Made by a program: the position numbers and the translations under genes
Assembly: GCA_043763845.1 (NCBI GenBank)
Contig: JAYULE010000165.1
Span: 1 to 7,943 of the forward strand
Direction of reading: 5' to 3'
Length of the DNA: 7,943 nucleotides
Origin: Pseudopedobacter sp043763845
GTDB lineage: Bacteria > Bacteroidota > Bacteroidia > Sphingobacteriales > Sphingobacteriaceae
In this document: one piece after another, positions 1 through 5,958 of the stretch
Layout: every line of letters starts with the position of its first letter
How positions within the stretch are numbered: position 1 is the stretch's first letter
Notes under the pieces: generated by a model
Databases searched by the model: none
What the model saw: only the letters and a program-made list of their open reading frames with translations
What the model was told of the DNA's origin: nothing

Positions 1-214
1 ACAAATGATTAGAGAAAGCACCGCCAAAAGTTACTAAATGGTTTTTGTTAGTTTGTTGTGCTTTTAATAGGTTGTATTTTAACTTTCTCCATTTATTGCC
101 CGATATAAATGGGTGTATTAAATCATCACGTTTAAAAAACAGTTTAATGCCAAAATCCCGAAGAGGAGGATAAAAAACTTCTTCTTCGGGACTGTGAAAA
201 TTAAGGTTTAGCAT
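1..214 (-). CDS. ACC deaminase / D-cysteine desulfhydrase-like PLP enzyme, N-terminal part
   Basis: The first 71 codons are present and the gene continues beyond the left edge. The translation begins MLNLNFHSPEEEV and contains FFKRDDLIHPFISGNKWRKLKYN, then VTFGGAFSNHL. The SGNK(W)RKL segment, with the presumed PLP-binding lysine at K41, and the following GGAFSNH phosphate/substrate loop are hallmarks of the ACC deaminase / D-cysteine desulfhydrase branch of fold-type II PLP enzymes, which act in the cytoplasm on small amino acids. Short Bacteroidota versions usually start just before this region, so ATG at 214 fits. The start lies 3 bases after the stop of the outer membrane protein gene (TAA TTT ATG), implying one transcript and probable translational coupling. 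The substrate cannot be decided from this fragment, so no symbol is given. Confidence 0.85.
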   Translation of the reverse strand, partial: MLNLNFHSPEEEVFYPPLRDFGIKLFFKRDDLIHPFISGNKWRKLKYNLLKAQQTNKNHLVTFGGAFSNHL

Positions 215-217
215 AAA

Positions 218-1276
218 TTATTTACCAATACCGAAGCCAATACCTGCTGTAAAGGCTTGATATTTACCAATACTGTATGTGCTATATAATCTAAAAAATG
301 CCAGTTGTAATTGGAAACCTATGTTGCCACGAAATGCAGCTAAATCATTTTGTTGTATGCTTACTGGGTCAGTTGCAGTTGTGTAATTTGGCATAGGCAA
401 TGTTGGGTCCGATTTAAAAATAAAGTCACCTTTAATGCCAACATTGGTTTTAGAAGTATTGTAACTTAAACTTACAAAGGGTGTAAATACCGATAGTTTT
501 TTAGATACTATAATATCGGCCGAAATGCCAGAAAATTTACCATCAATTCGTTGATTTAAATCCCTTCCACTATTGCTTTCATCTAACTGTTCGTCTTTTG
601 TAATTTTACGCTCAAAGTTTATTTGGCTGTAAGCAAAAGCTATTGCAATATCAATAGGAATTAATTTTTCGGTTTTACCCGGAAAAAGTAGTGAGGTAAT
701 CTCGTGTTTTGCGCCAAAGCCAAATACACTGAAACGCCCAAAATCATTGTTACCAATTTTTGGCGTGTAACGTACAGAAACATCGGTGTTTTTAATTACG
801 CCCACCGTAACTTGTAATTGTGGCGACGGCACAATATTAAAACCCAAACCATTAGGTAAAGTAAAGCTGCCTAATGGTTTACCGTCACTAGCAAATAGTT
901 CCATTTCTGGGCCTTTAATATCTTTACCAAAAGCAGTAGGACTAAAAGATGTGCTTTGATTTGGGGCTAACCTTGTTTGGTTTGATAGGCCAATGTTGCG
1001 TACATCAAAACTTTGATCTTCGCTTGGCACAAAAGCGCCCGTTGCCATAAATTTTACATCAAATTTGCCTAAGTTTTTTGCTCGGGCCGAATGATACCAA
1101 CCACTATTTAAGCCAACACCAATACCTCTAAAAAGTGGTGATAAATAAGCTTGGGTAAGCTTTGTAGCATCGCCAGTTTCGGCCTTAAAAAAATTAGAAA
1201 AATTGCCCTCTTGGGCTATTAACTGTGTTGTGGATGCTAATAATAAGATAAAGAAAAATTGTAAGCGTAGTTTCAT
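218..1276 (-). CDS. DUF6588-like outer membrane beta-barrel protein
   Basis: This is a protein of 352 residues from the ATG at 1276. A TTG 21 bases further upstream is in frame, but the ATG places the Lys/Arg-rich n-region and hydrophobic core right at the N-terminus, so it is preferred. The signal peptide is roughly residues 1-21 (MKLRLQFFFILLLASTTQ then LIAQ), with cleavage near the AQ. The mature start has the segment LTQAYLSPLFRGIGVGLNSG followed by WYHSARAKNLGKFDVKF, which I associate with DUF6588 proteins of Bacteroidota. The remainder alternates polar and hydrophobic residues with many aromatics, and it ends in a short glycine-rich strand (GIGFGIGK), as expected for an outer-membrane barrel. 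The family function is unknown. The PLP-enzyme gene follows immediately. The family name is recalled, not searched. Confidence 0.8.
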   Translation of the reverse strand: MKLRLQFFFILLLASTTQLIAQEGNFSNFFKAETGDATKLTQAYLSPLFRGIGVGLNSGWYHSARAKNLGKFDVKFMATGAFVPSEDQSFDVRNIGLSNQTRLAPNQSTSFSPTAFGKDIKGPEMELFASDGKPLGSFTLPNGLGFNIVPSPQLQVTVGVIKNTDVSVRYTPKIGNNDFGRFSVFGFGAKHEITSLLFPGKTEKLIPIDIAIAFAYSQINFERKITKDEQLDESNSGRDLNQRIDGKFSGISADIIVSKKLSVFTPFVSLSYNTSKTNVGIKGDFIFKSDPTLPMPNYTTATDPVSIQQNDLAAFRGNIGFQLQLAFFRLYSTYSIGKYQAFTAGIGFGIGK

Positions 1277-1640
1277 AATTGGTTTTTTTTTGTCCAAGGT
1301 AAATATTTTTATGGATGGTAATAAAATTTATTTATTTAAAATGGTGGATATTTGCAAAAAATTATTTGAAACTGAGGTTATAAGTTTATAGTTAATTATG
1401 TTTTTCGAGAGTGAGGCTAATGGTTAGGGTTTGAAAATGAGCAGTGGTTGGGAAATAGAATTCCGACCGCCCAGAACAGCCGTTGTTTAATAATATAAAG
1501 TTTAGGTAAACTAAAAAGGTCAGCGATATAAGTTAAGCCTTAACAAAAGCTGAATAGAATTACAAATGCTAATTGTTATATCGTGTGCCCAAATGCACAA
1601 AATCCAATGTTGTGTTCTGTATTGTCTATTTGTGGGTAGT
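1277..1640. other. Intergenic region without a supported gene
   Basis: No convincing ORF is seen on either strand. A 62-codon plus-strand frame overlapping the signal-peptide region of the outer membrane gene has no family features and is treated as a shadow. Small inverted repeats are present: GTTAAG-C-CTTAAC at 1532-1544 and TGTGC-6 nt-GCACA at 1584-1599. Neither is followed by a T-run on either strand, so neither is called as a terminator. The upstream region of the outer membrane gene contains TACCTTGG, one mismatch from TAnnTTTG, but without a clear -33 element it is not called as a promoter. Confidence 0.6.
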
Positions 1641-1796
1641 CTAAACCTTGGGTAAACCAATAGTTCTTAAAATGTGATTAGCTCTCTCAATTTTTTCTTT
1701 GAAAAGTGGTTGTTCTGCATACTTTGTTTCCAATGTTGCATTAAACTTAAACCCTTTTGGTAGTTTCTTTTCTAATATTTCTTTTCTTGCTTTCAT
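1641..1796 (-). CDS. Small basic protein of 51 residues downstream of the DUF6934-like gene
   Basis: ATG at 1796 opens 51 codons ending in TAG. The sequence starts MKARKEILEKKLPKGFKFNA and ends with IERANHILRTIGLPKV. An in-frame TAG a few codons upstream bounds the frame, so a longer version is not possible. The composition is balanced, with a Lys/Arg/Glu-rich helix at each end and a central KGFKFNA segment, which looks like a real protein and not random AT-rich translation. It lies 46 bases after the DUF6934-like gene on the same strand, suggesting an operon. I do not recognise a named family. A partner or antitoxin-like role is only a guess from its size and position. Confidence 0.55.
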   Translation of the reverse strand: MKARKEILEKKLPKGFKFNATLETKYAEQPLFKEKIERANHILRTIGLPKV

Positions 1797-1842
1797 GTGT
1801 TGTAAAATTACAATTTTCTACGAACTAAAAACGCACCGTATG

Positions 1843-2253
1843 TTATATATTTTTTAATAGCTCCCAACTCTTACTTTCTGTCAAACCGTAAATGTCAAAA
1901 TCTTGCTTTATGCTTTCCAGATTGTTCGTAATTCCCATTCGATAAAGCCGAGTTCTAGCTAATGTACTACCTGTCGCAATAATTGCTACGGATGGCTTCT
2001 CGTCTGTAAATGCATAAAGTGTCGCTGCTACTGTTGCTAAAACTTTTTGACTGTCTCCGTTATTAGTGACTGTCAAATCGTTAAGAAATCCTGTAATTGG
2101 GTCTTTGTCTCCAAAGGCCAAGTTATAAACGTCTTTTAAGTTGATTTCAGTATAAACAACAACTTTTTCGATTTTCCCTTTCAAACCTTCGCTTACAAAT
2201 TCAAAGGTTGTTAAATCAAATGATGTTACCACTCGGTAGCGTTCTTCTTGCAT
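1843..2253 (-). CDS. DUF6934-like protein
   Basis: This is a protein of 136 residues of unknown function. The conserved-looking blocks are FEFVSEGLKGKIEKVVVYTE (about 18-37), LKDVYNLAFGDKD (about 39-51), VTNNGDSQKVLATVAATLYA (about 61-80), IIATGSTLARTRLYRMGITN (about 91-110) and a C-terminal DFDIYGL. I associate this pattern with the DUF6934 family, small cytoplasmic proteins found almost only in Bacteroidota. There is no signal peptide or membrane segment. The ATG at 2253 lies 5 bases after the TAG that ends the KilA-N remnant, so the gene may be transcribed from whatever reads through that remnant. The 51-residue ORF follows. The family assignment is from memory, and no biochemical activity is inferred. 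Confidence 0.75.
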   Translation of the reverse strand: MQEERYRVVTSFDLTTFEFVSEGLKGKIEKVVVYTEINLKDVYNLAFGDKDPITGFLNDLTVTNNGDSQKVLATVAATLYAFTDEKPSVAIIATGSTLARTRLYRMGITNNLESIKQDFDIYGLTESKSWELLKNI

Positions 2254-2258
2254 AATCG

Positions 2259-2432
2259 CTAAAATAATAATATTTTTTCAATCCACTCTGAAACGCTAAG
2301 CACAAAACTTGGTAAACCAGCCTGCATTTTAAAGTGGTCAAATTCCACCACTTTAAAATTGGGATTGTTAATTTGCTCCCAAGTTCCCAAAAATTCAAGC
2401 GTATAACGAATTCTAAGCCAGTTTACACTGTC
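2259..2432 (-). pseudogene. Remnant of a KilA-N domain gene
   Basis: One frame reads DSVNWLRIRYTLEFLGTWEQ, then INNPNFKVVEFDHFKMQAGL, then PSFVLSVSEWIEKILLF and a TAG at 2259-2261. The NWLR / T-EFLG-WE-INNPNF / VEFD-FK-AG--SFVLS---WIEK pattern is the C-terminal half of a KilA-N domain, a DNA-binding module of phages and Bacteroidota accessory genes. Full-length members continue after WIEK with T-N-A-I-G and more sequence, which is replaced here by ILLF-stop. Upstream the frame runs into the 3' end of the methyltransferase gene with no start codon or N-terminal half. Both ends are therefore broken, and this is decayed debris, not a functional gene. The frame differs from that of the R-M gene whose stop (2423-2425) it overlaps. 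Confidence 0.75.
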
Positions 2433-3073
2433 TTTTTTGTTTTTTTTACTTTCTCTTTTGTAAAAAGGTCTGCCGTGTATTTTTCGTAAAGTTCAAATAA
2501 AAACACCATTCTGCTGGCTTCACTTATAAATGCTTGGGCTCGGTATGCTAAGTCAACGGCTTTGTTTAATTCGTTGTGTGCTTTTACCAATGCTGGTGGC
2601 ATAGTCAATGAATCGTAAAGGTCAGCAAGTGAACAGTTGGGATATAAAAGTCTTGCATCCAATACTTTTTGTGCTGCGGTTTCAATGGCTTTAATTTGTT
2701 TGTCGGTTGGGTTTTCTGGCCAAGGGTAATTGTTGTAAACGATATCTTTGGAGTAACGGTAATCACTTTTTAGTCGCCCACATATTTTTTTAACCCAAGC
2801 CATATGCATAATTGACATTAAAATACCAAAATGATATTTATTACCGTTTGGAATAGACATACAAGTATCGCTAACAATAGAATATTTATCAAAAAAACCG
2901 AATGGGATATAAGGTCTACTTTCAGATGAAACACGAGGAACAACTATAAATGTTTCAGGTCTATTACGGTCACGAAATAAAGTTGGTGCTGTTGCAAATT
3001 TCTGTGTTGAAGGAGCGACACTGTCTAAACGAAATTTCTTAACCAAGTTAGCCCTTCTCAATATTTCGGGCAT
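2423..3073 (-). pseudogene. C-terminal part of the MmeI-like R-M enzyme, downstream of an in-frame TAG
   Basis: This open stretch begins at an internal ATG, but the homology starts earlier. The 11 codons at 3074-3106, directly after the TAG, read LVDAEPNELKQ in the same frame, and the family text runs on as MPEILRRANLVKKFRLDSVA. The part holds the remainder of the target-recognition domain (including FIVVPRVSSESRPYIPFGFF) and the C-terminal helical region with the Y-N-N-Y-P-W-P-E motif, ending in a lysine-rich tail. In MmeI-like enzymes this part reads the DNA target, so a separate fragment would lack any catalytic centre. It could be made by re-initiation at 3073 or by readthrough, but neither is shown. 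The Lys-rich last residues overlap the KilA-N remnant in another frame, so the natural 3' end may have been altered. Confidence 0.8.
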
Positions 3074-3106
3074 TTGCTTTAATTCATTTGGCTCTGCATC
3101 AACAAG

Positions 3107-5374
3107 CTATAAGCACCATCTTTTTTTACCATTTAAAAATTCATACGCTGATATTAACGGCAAAATATATTTTTCTGCTTTAGGTTCTTTTTGCAGAAAT
3201 TGCGTTTTTTCATCGTCTGATAATAGTAAGTGTCCTCCGTCTAATGGCATATTTCCGAAACTCATTTTAGGAATATTACAAAGTGGATTTGTTTTTTTTG
3301 TTATCAGAATATCCTTCGCATCAACTAAATACGGATTAATATTTTTTGCTTTTATTTCATTGGCTTCGCCTTTAATATCTTCATATTCAAAAATGCTTTT
3401 GTTTAAAGTATCGAAATTTGCAAAGCCAATTATTACACAATAAACTGCTGCATTTCCTTTTGCCTCGTTGCTCCACTTAAAAGTACGGTGCGCAAAATGA
3501 ATTTTGATGCTGTATTTGTTTAACATCTGTCCCCATAAAATACTAGTTTGTTCGCCTTGTACTATTGAGTTGGTAGAAACAAAAGCTACCTTGGTTTGGG
3601 TGTTTTGAATATATTTAGCCGCTTTTACATACCAAGCCGTAACATAATCCAATACACCTGCCCCTTGCATGTTTTCAAATTCTTTCACAACCGAATCTCG
3701 TTGAGATTGGGTCATAATTTTAGAACCAATAAATGGTGGATTACCTAAGATATAATCGAATTTTGTATCAGGTTTAATCTCCGAAAATTCATCTACAATT
3801 TTATAATTATCAACCCGAAGCTTTATTTTACCATACGTTTGTAGGGGTTCTTTTACTTCAGATCTAATTATTATTTCAGCATCCTCAGCATTTATATAAA
3901 TGGTGTTTTCTTTTCTCAACAAGCTGTCCCAATCTATTTGTAAAGCATCTGCCTGAGTTATATTTGCAGATTTTACGAGCGGTATTCTAAGTAATTTTTC
4001 GCCTGTTTCAATACTACAATACATATTCATTTGATGGTCTATCAACCACATAGCTACTTGGGCTATTCGTGAAGGAAACTCTTCAAACTCGATTCCATAA
4101 AATTTATCAACATTAACTTTAAAGAATAACGAAACATCTAAAAAATCCATTTGATGGATTCGCTTATTTAGTTTCTGCAAAGCCATCACAACTTTAAATT
4201 CTAATAGTCGTAATTCTCGATAGGTAATTATTAAAAAATTACCACAACCGCAAGCAGGATCTAAAAAACGTAAATTTGAAATTTTGTTATGAAATTTTGT
4301 AAGCTTGGTTGGGTCGTGATTAACCAGTTCAAACTCTTTCCAAAGGTCGTCTAAGAAAAGTGGTTTAATTAATTTTAAAATGTTGGTTTCGCTGGTATAA
4401 TGTGCCCCCAAGTTTCTGCGTTCTTTTGGGTTCATTACACTTTGAAACATAGAACCAAAAATGGCTGGCGATATTTTGCTCCAATCCAAATAACAACAAT
4501 CTAACAAAGCTTTTCGCATTTTTGTATCAAAACTTGCCGTAGGCAAGTTTTCTTCAAAAAGTTTTCCGTTTACATACGGAAATTCGGTAAGCTGTTCGTC
4601 AAGATTTTTATAGCGGTTTTCTTTTGCGGTGTTTAATACTTGAAAAAGTTCTTGCAGTTTTGCGGCAAGGTCGCTACCGTCTTCCGCTGTTCTATGTTCT
4701 ATATATTCTTGAAATTGTTGCTTGTTAAAAATGGTTGTGTCTTCGGCAAATAACAAAAATAAAATACGAACCAAATAAACTTCTAAAGAGTGTCCTGTGT
4801 AACCAATTTCCTCTAGCCTATCGTGAAATTTACCCATTAACTCGGCTGCTTTAATGTTTGCAGGGTCTTGTTCTTTATAAATCTTTTTTTGATAACCTAA
4901 AAGGTAACCAAAGTGTTGAACATTATTTATAAGGTTGTTGAGTTTAAATTCGACCACCCCGCCCTGCGGGCATCCCTCCAATGGAGGGGAATCTAAATCG
5001 TAAAGTCTAAAATTTTCAAAGTCAGAAATGAGTATGTATTTTGGTAATTCGTGTTGTTTTAGTCCGTGAGTGTAATCTTTAGCTTGTTGGTAGGCTTTGT
5101 CAAGGTTTTTACCTCTACTTTTCATTTCAATTAAAATTGTTCCTTTCCAAAGCAAGTCAATGTAGCCGTCTCCCCCTTTATTTCCCCCGAGGGGGGATGG
5201 TTTTAATACTTTCACTCTGTGTTCAAAGGTCGAAACACGTTTACTGCTAATACCAAAAACATTAAAAAACTCAACTAAAAATGGTTTAGCGTCTGCTTCT
5301 TCGTTAGAAGTGTTAGCCCATTCTTTTGAGAAATTTAATGCTCTATCTTTTATTTCGTTCCAGCTTAATACCAT
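3107..5374 (-). CDS. MmeI-like type IIL/IIG restriction-modification enzyme, interrupted: nuclease and methyltransferase part (755 residues)
   Basis: The N-terminal PD-(D/E)xK nuclease has D73 (GYIDLLWKG) and E83-M-K85 (IEMKSRGK). It is followed by a helical connector (about 150-320), the GAHYTS segment (323-328), methyltransferase motif I LDPACGCGNF (371-380), the FYGIEFEEF acidic motif (about 425-433) and motif IV NPPF at 545-548. The NPPF form points to N6-adenine methylation. The target-recognition domain begins after about residue 690. Such single-chain enzymes cut and methylate DNA near one recognition site. Translation stops at TAG 3107-3109 right after KKRWCL, where relatives read RWCLW(L)VDA. 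The same frame then stays open to 2423, for a full length near 983. Residues about 58-67 and 129-139 are encoded by GC-rich hairpin repeats. ATG 5374 has an A-rich upstream region. As it stands, the truncated chain probably lacks specific DNA recognition. Confidence 0.88.
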   Translation of the reverse strand: MVLSWNEIKDRALNFSKEWANTSNEEADAKPFLVEFFNVFGISSKRVSTFEHRVKVLKPSPLGGNKGGDGYIDLLWKGTILIEMKSRGKNLDKAYQQAKDYTHGLKQHELPKYILISDFENFRLYDLDSPPLEGCPQGGVVEFKLNNLINNVQHFGYLLGYQKKIYKEQDPANIKAAELMGKFHDRLEEIGYTGHSLEVYLVRILFLLFAEDTTIFNKQQFQEYIEHRTAEDGSDLAAKLQELFQVLNTAKENRYKNLDEQLTEFPYVNGKLFEENLPTASFDTKMRKALLDCCYLDWSKISPAIFGSMFQSVMNPKERRNLGAHYTSETNILKLIKPLFLDDLWKEFELVNHDPTKLTKFHNKISNLRFLDPACGCGNFLIITYRELRLLEFKVVMALQKLNKRIHQMDFLDVSLFFKVNVDKFYGIEFEEFPSRIAQVAMWLIDHQMNMYCSIETGEKLLRIPLVKSANITQADALQIDWDSLLRKENTIYINAEDAEIIIRSEVKEPLQTYGKIKLRVDNYKIVDEFSEIKPDTKFDYILGNPPFIGSKIMTQSQRDSVVKEFENMQGAGVLDYVTAWYVKAAKYIQNTQTKVAFVSTNSIVQGEQTSILWGQMLNKYSIKIHFAHRTFKWSNEAKGNAAVYCVIIGFANFDTLNKSIFEYEDIKGEANEIKAKNINPYLVDAKDILITKKTNPLCNIPKMSFGNMPLDGGHLLLSDDEKTQFLQKEPKAEKYILPLISAYEFLNGKKRWCL
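4954..4991. repeat. GC-rich hairpin repeat inserted in frame in the R-M gene (copy A)
   Basis: The stretch contains two adjacent inverted repeats, GCCC-tgc-GGGC (4961-4971) and CCCTCCA-a-TGGAGGG (4974-4988), in a gene that is otherwise AT-rich. Read with the gene it encodes SPPLEGCPQGG (about residues 129-139) between YDLD and VVEFKL, a place where relatives have a short loop. The shape and coding product resemble the dispersed GC-rich palindromic repeats common in Bacteroidota genomes. That identity is from memory. Confidence 0.7.
5170..5200. repeat. GC-rich hairpin repeat inserted in frame in the R-M gene (copy B)
   Basis: A C-run and G-run hairpin, CCCCC-ga-GGGGG (5184-5194), is preceded by another C-run (5172-5176). 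Read with the gene it encodes PSPLGGNKGG (about residues 59-68), just before GDGYIDLLW of the nuclease active site. The encoded P-L-G/E-G pattern resembles copy A, suggesting the same class of repeat landing twice in one domain. Confidence 0.65.
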
Positions 5375-5450
5375 AATTTTTTTATGTTTTGTCCTTCTGT
5401 ACGTTTGCTGGTAACGTCAGTCTGTGAAAAAACTACCGCTAAAACTCCTG

Positions 5451-5479
5451 TAAATATATCCAAAAAAGAATAAATACAA
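5451..5479 (-). promoter_or_regulatory. Possible promoter of the R-M gene
   Basis: Read on the minus strand, TTG (5479-5477), an 18-base spacer and TATATTTA (5458-5451) lie about 77 bases upstream of the ATG. This is one mismatch from the Bacteroidota TTG / TAnnTTTG arrangement, with a slightly short spacer. In such an AT-rich region a chance match is quite possible. Confidence 0.3.
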
Positions 5480-5677
5480 TATGAAATATGTTTATTCTTA
5501 AAGACAATATAAATTCAAAAAATGGCGTATTTAAACCCCAAGATAGATTTTAATTACAAATGCGAAGTTTATACGAGTTTGTTGGCAAACACAATGCCGT
5601 TTTGATGTTGGCGGTTTACAAATTTTAAGCTACAACCTTCGAGGTTTAAAACCATTAAGAGCATATATCAGCTAAAC

Positions 5678-5691
5678 GGGAGTATTTACCC
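5678..5691. promoter_or_regulatory. Operator-like palindrome, copy 1 (distal)
   Basis: The sequence GGGAGTATTTACCC differs at one core position from the GGAGTAATTACCC form seen on the reverse strand of copy 3. It also lies inside a larger imperfect hairpin (TAAACGG...CCGTTTTA, 5673-5700). Its centre is 211 bases from that of copy 2. Confidence 0.4.
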
Positions 5692-5750
5692 GCCGTTTTA
5701 AAAAAAAATAAAGTTAAGCACATTTACAAGCTTGCGCCTGGCGGGGGTAT

Positions 5751-5858
5751 CTGCCTTAATCACCCACTCAATGCCTCGAGAAGCATCCTTCAACACAGGT
5801 TTAAATCGCAGCCCCGCTGAAAAAGCGGGTTTGAGATTAATCCTTATATGTTAGGCAG
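5751..5858. other. GC-rich foldable element, candidate structured RNA or recombination site
   Basis: CTGCCT (5751-5756) is complementary to AGGCAG (5853-5858) and closes about 96 bases. Inside are GAAG-catc-CTTC (5780-5791) and a longer imperfect hairpin of AGG/CCT and TTAA/TTAA segments (5797-5844), capped by a perfect CCCGCT-gaaaa-AGCGGG stem (5813-5829). The GC content is clearly above that of the surroundings, which in AT-rich genomes often marks structured RNA. No known RNA family is recognised and no T-run follows the strong stem, so it is not a simple intrinsic terminator. The strand is unknown. Confidence 0.35.
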
Positions 5859-5890
5859 GGCATTCTCGTCAGTTGGTTTTAAATTATTGA

Positions 5891-5902
5891 GGGTAATTAC
5901 CC
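5891..5902. promoter_or_regulatory. Operator-like palindrome, copy 2
   Basis: GGGTAATTACCC is a perfect 12-base palindrome just upstream of the -33 element of the operon promoter. It shares the GTAATTAC core with copy 3. The two centres are 52 bases apart, close to five helical turns, so dimers on both sites would face the same side of the DNA. This is the arrangement expected of a repressor binding site pair. Confidence 0.65.
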
Positions 5903-5909
5903 TTTATTA

Positions 5910-5941
5910 ATTGCAATTGTCAATATAAGCCTTTATATTTG
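5910..5941 (+). promoter_or_regulatory. Bacteroidota-type promoter of the HTH-ImmA/IrrE operon
   Basis: ATTG (5910-5913), a 20-base spacer and a perfect TAnnTTTG box, TATATTTG (5934-5941), match the phylum's primary sigma consensus. Transcription would start near 5946-5949, inside operator copy 3, giving a leader of only about 10-13 bases before the ATG at 5959. An AATATAA-gcct-TTATATT inverted repeat (5922-5939) overlaps the -7 box. Confidence 0.6.
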
Positions 5942-5955
5942 GGGGTAATTACTCC
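5942..5955. promoter_or_regulatory. Operator-like palindrome, copy 3, overlapping the start region
   Basis: GGGGTAATTACTCC has a perfect GTAATTAC core and one asymmetric base pair in the arms. It begins at the base after the -7 box and ends 3 bases before the ATG, so it covers the predicted transcription start. A bound repressor would block RNA polymerase directly. It also occupies the ribosome-binding position, leaving no separate purine-rich RBS. Confidence 0.65.
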
Positions 5956-5958
5956 TTT

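Larger units (their letters stand above)
5375..5958. other. Divergent intergenic region between the R-M gene and the HTH-protease operon
   Basis: This 584-base region holds no supported protein gene. It splits into an AT-rich leader of the R-M gene (about 5375-5670), a stretch of visibly higher GC with nested inverted repeats (about 5730-5860), and the AT-rich promoter/operator zone of the plus-strand operon (5889-5958). An imperfect palindrome AACCT-tcg-AGGTT occurs near 5634-5646. A 27-codon plus-strand frame at 5522 beginning MAYLNPKIDF resembles the first residues of some PD-(D/E)xK transposase-like proteins, but it ends at once and is not called. Confidence 0.6.

Noticed and set aside
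1203..1391. 62-codon plus-strand ORF across the 5' end of the outer membrane protein gene
   Set aside because: It lies antisense to a clear signal peptide region, has low-complexity AT-driven composition and no family features.
2216..2398. 60-codon minus-strand ORF over the KilA-N remnant and the DUF6934 start
   Set aside because: Wrong frame: the KilA-N similarity is in a neighbouring frame of the same strand, and this reading overlaps the DUF6934-like start.
3107..3109. Recoded TAG (readthrough as a programmed event or alternative genetic code)
   Set aside because: Other ORFs in the window end in TAG, and nothing around the codon suggests a recoding signal; a point mutation or sequence error is simpler.
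5522..5605. 27-codon plus-strand frame starting MAYLNPKIDF
   Set aside because: The first residues recall the start of Rpn/PD-(D/E)xK transposase-like proteins, but the resemblance ends within about ten residues and a stop follows; too short to call a remnant.
5813..5829. CCCGCT-gaaaa-AGCGGG as a rho-independent terminator
   Set aside because: It is followed by only TTT and then mixed bases on the plus strand, and no gene ends nearby on either strand; better treated as part of the larger foldable element.
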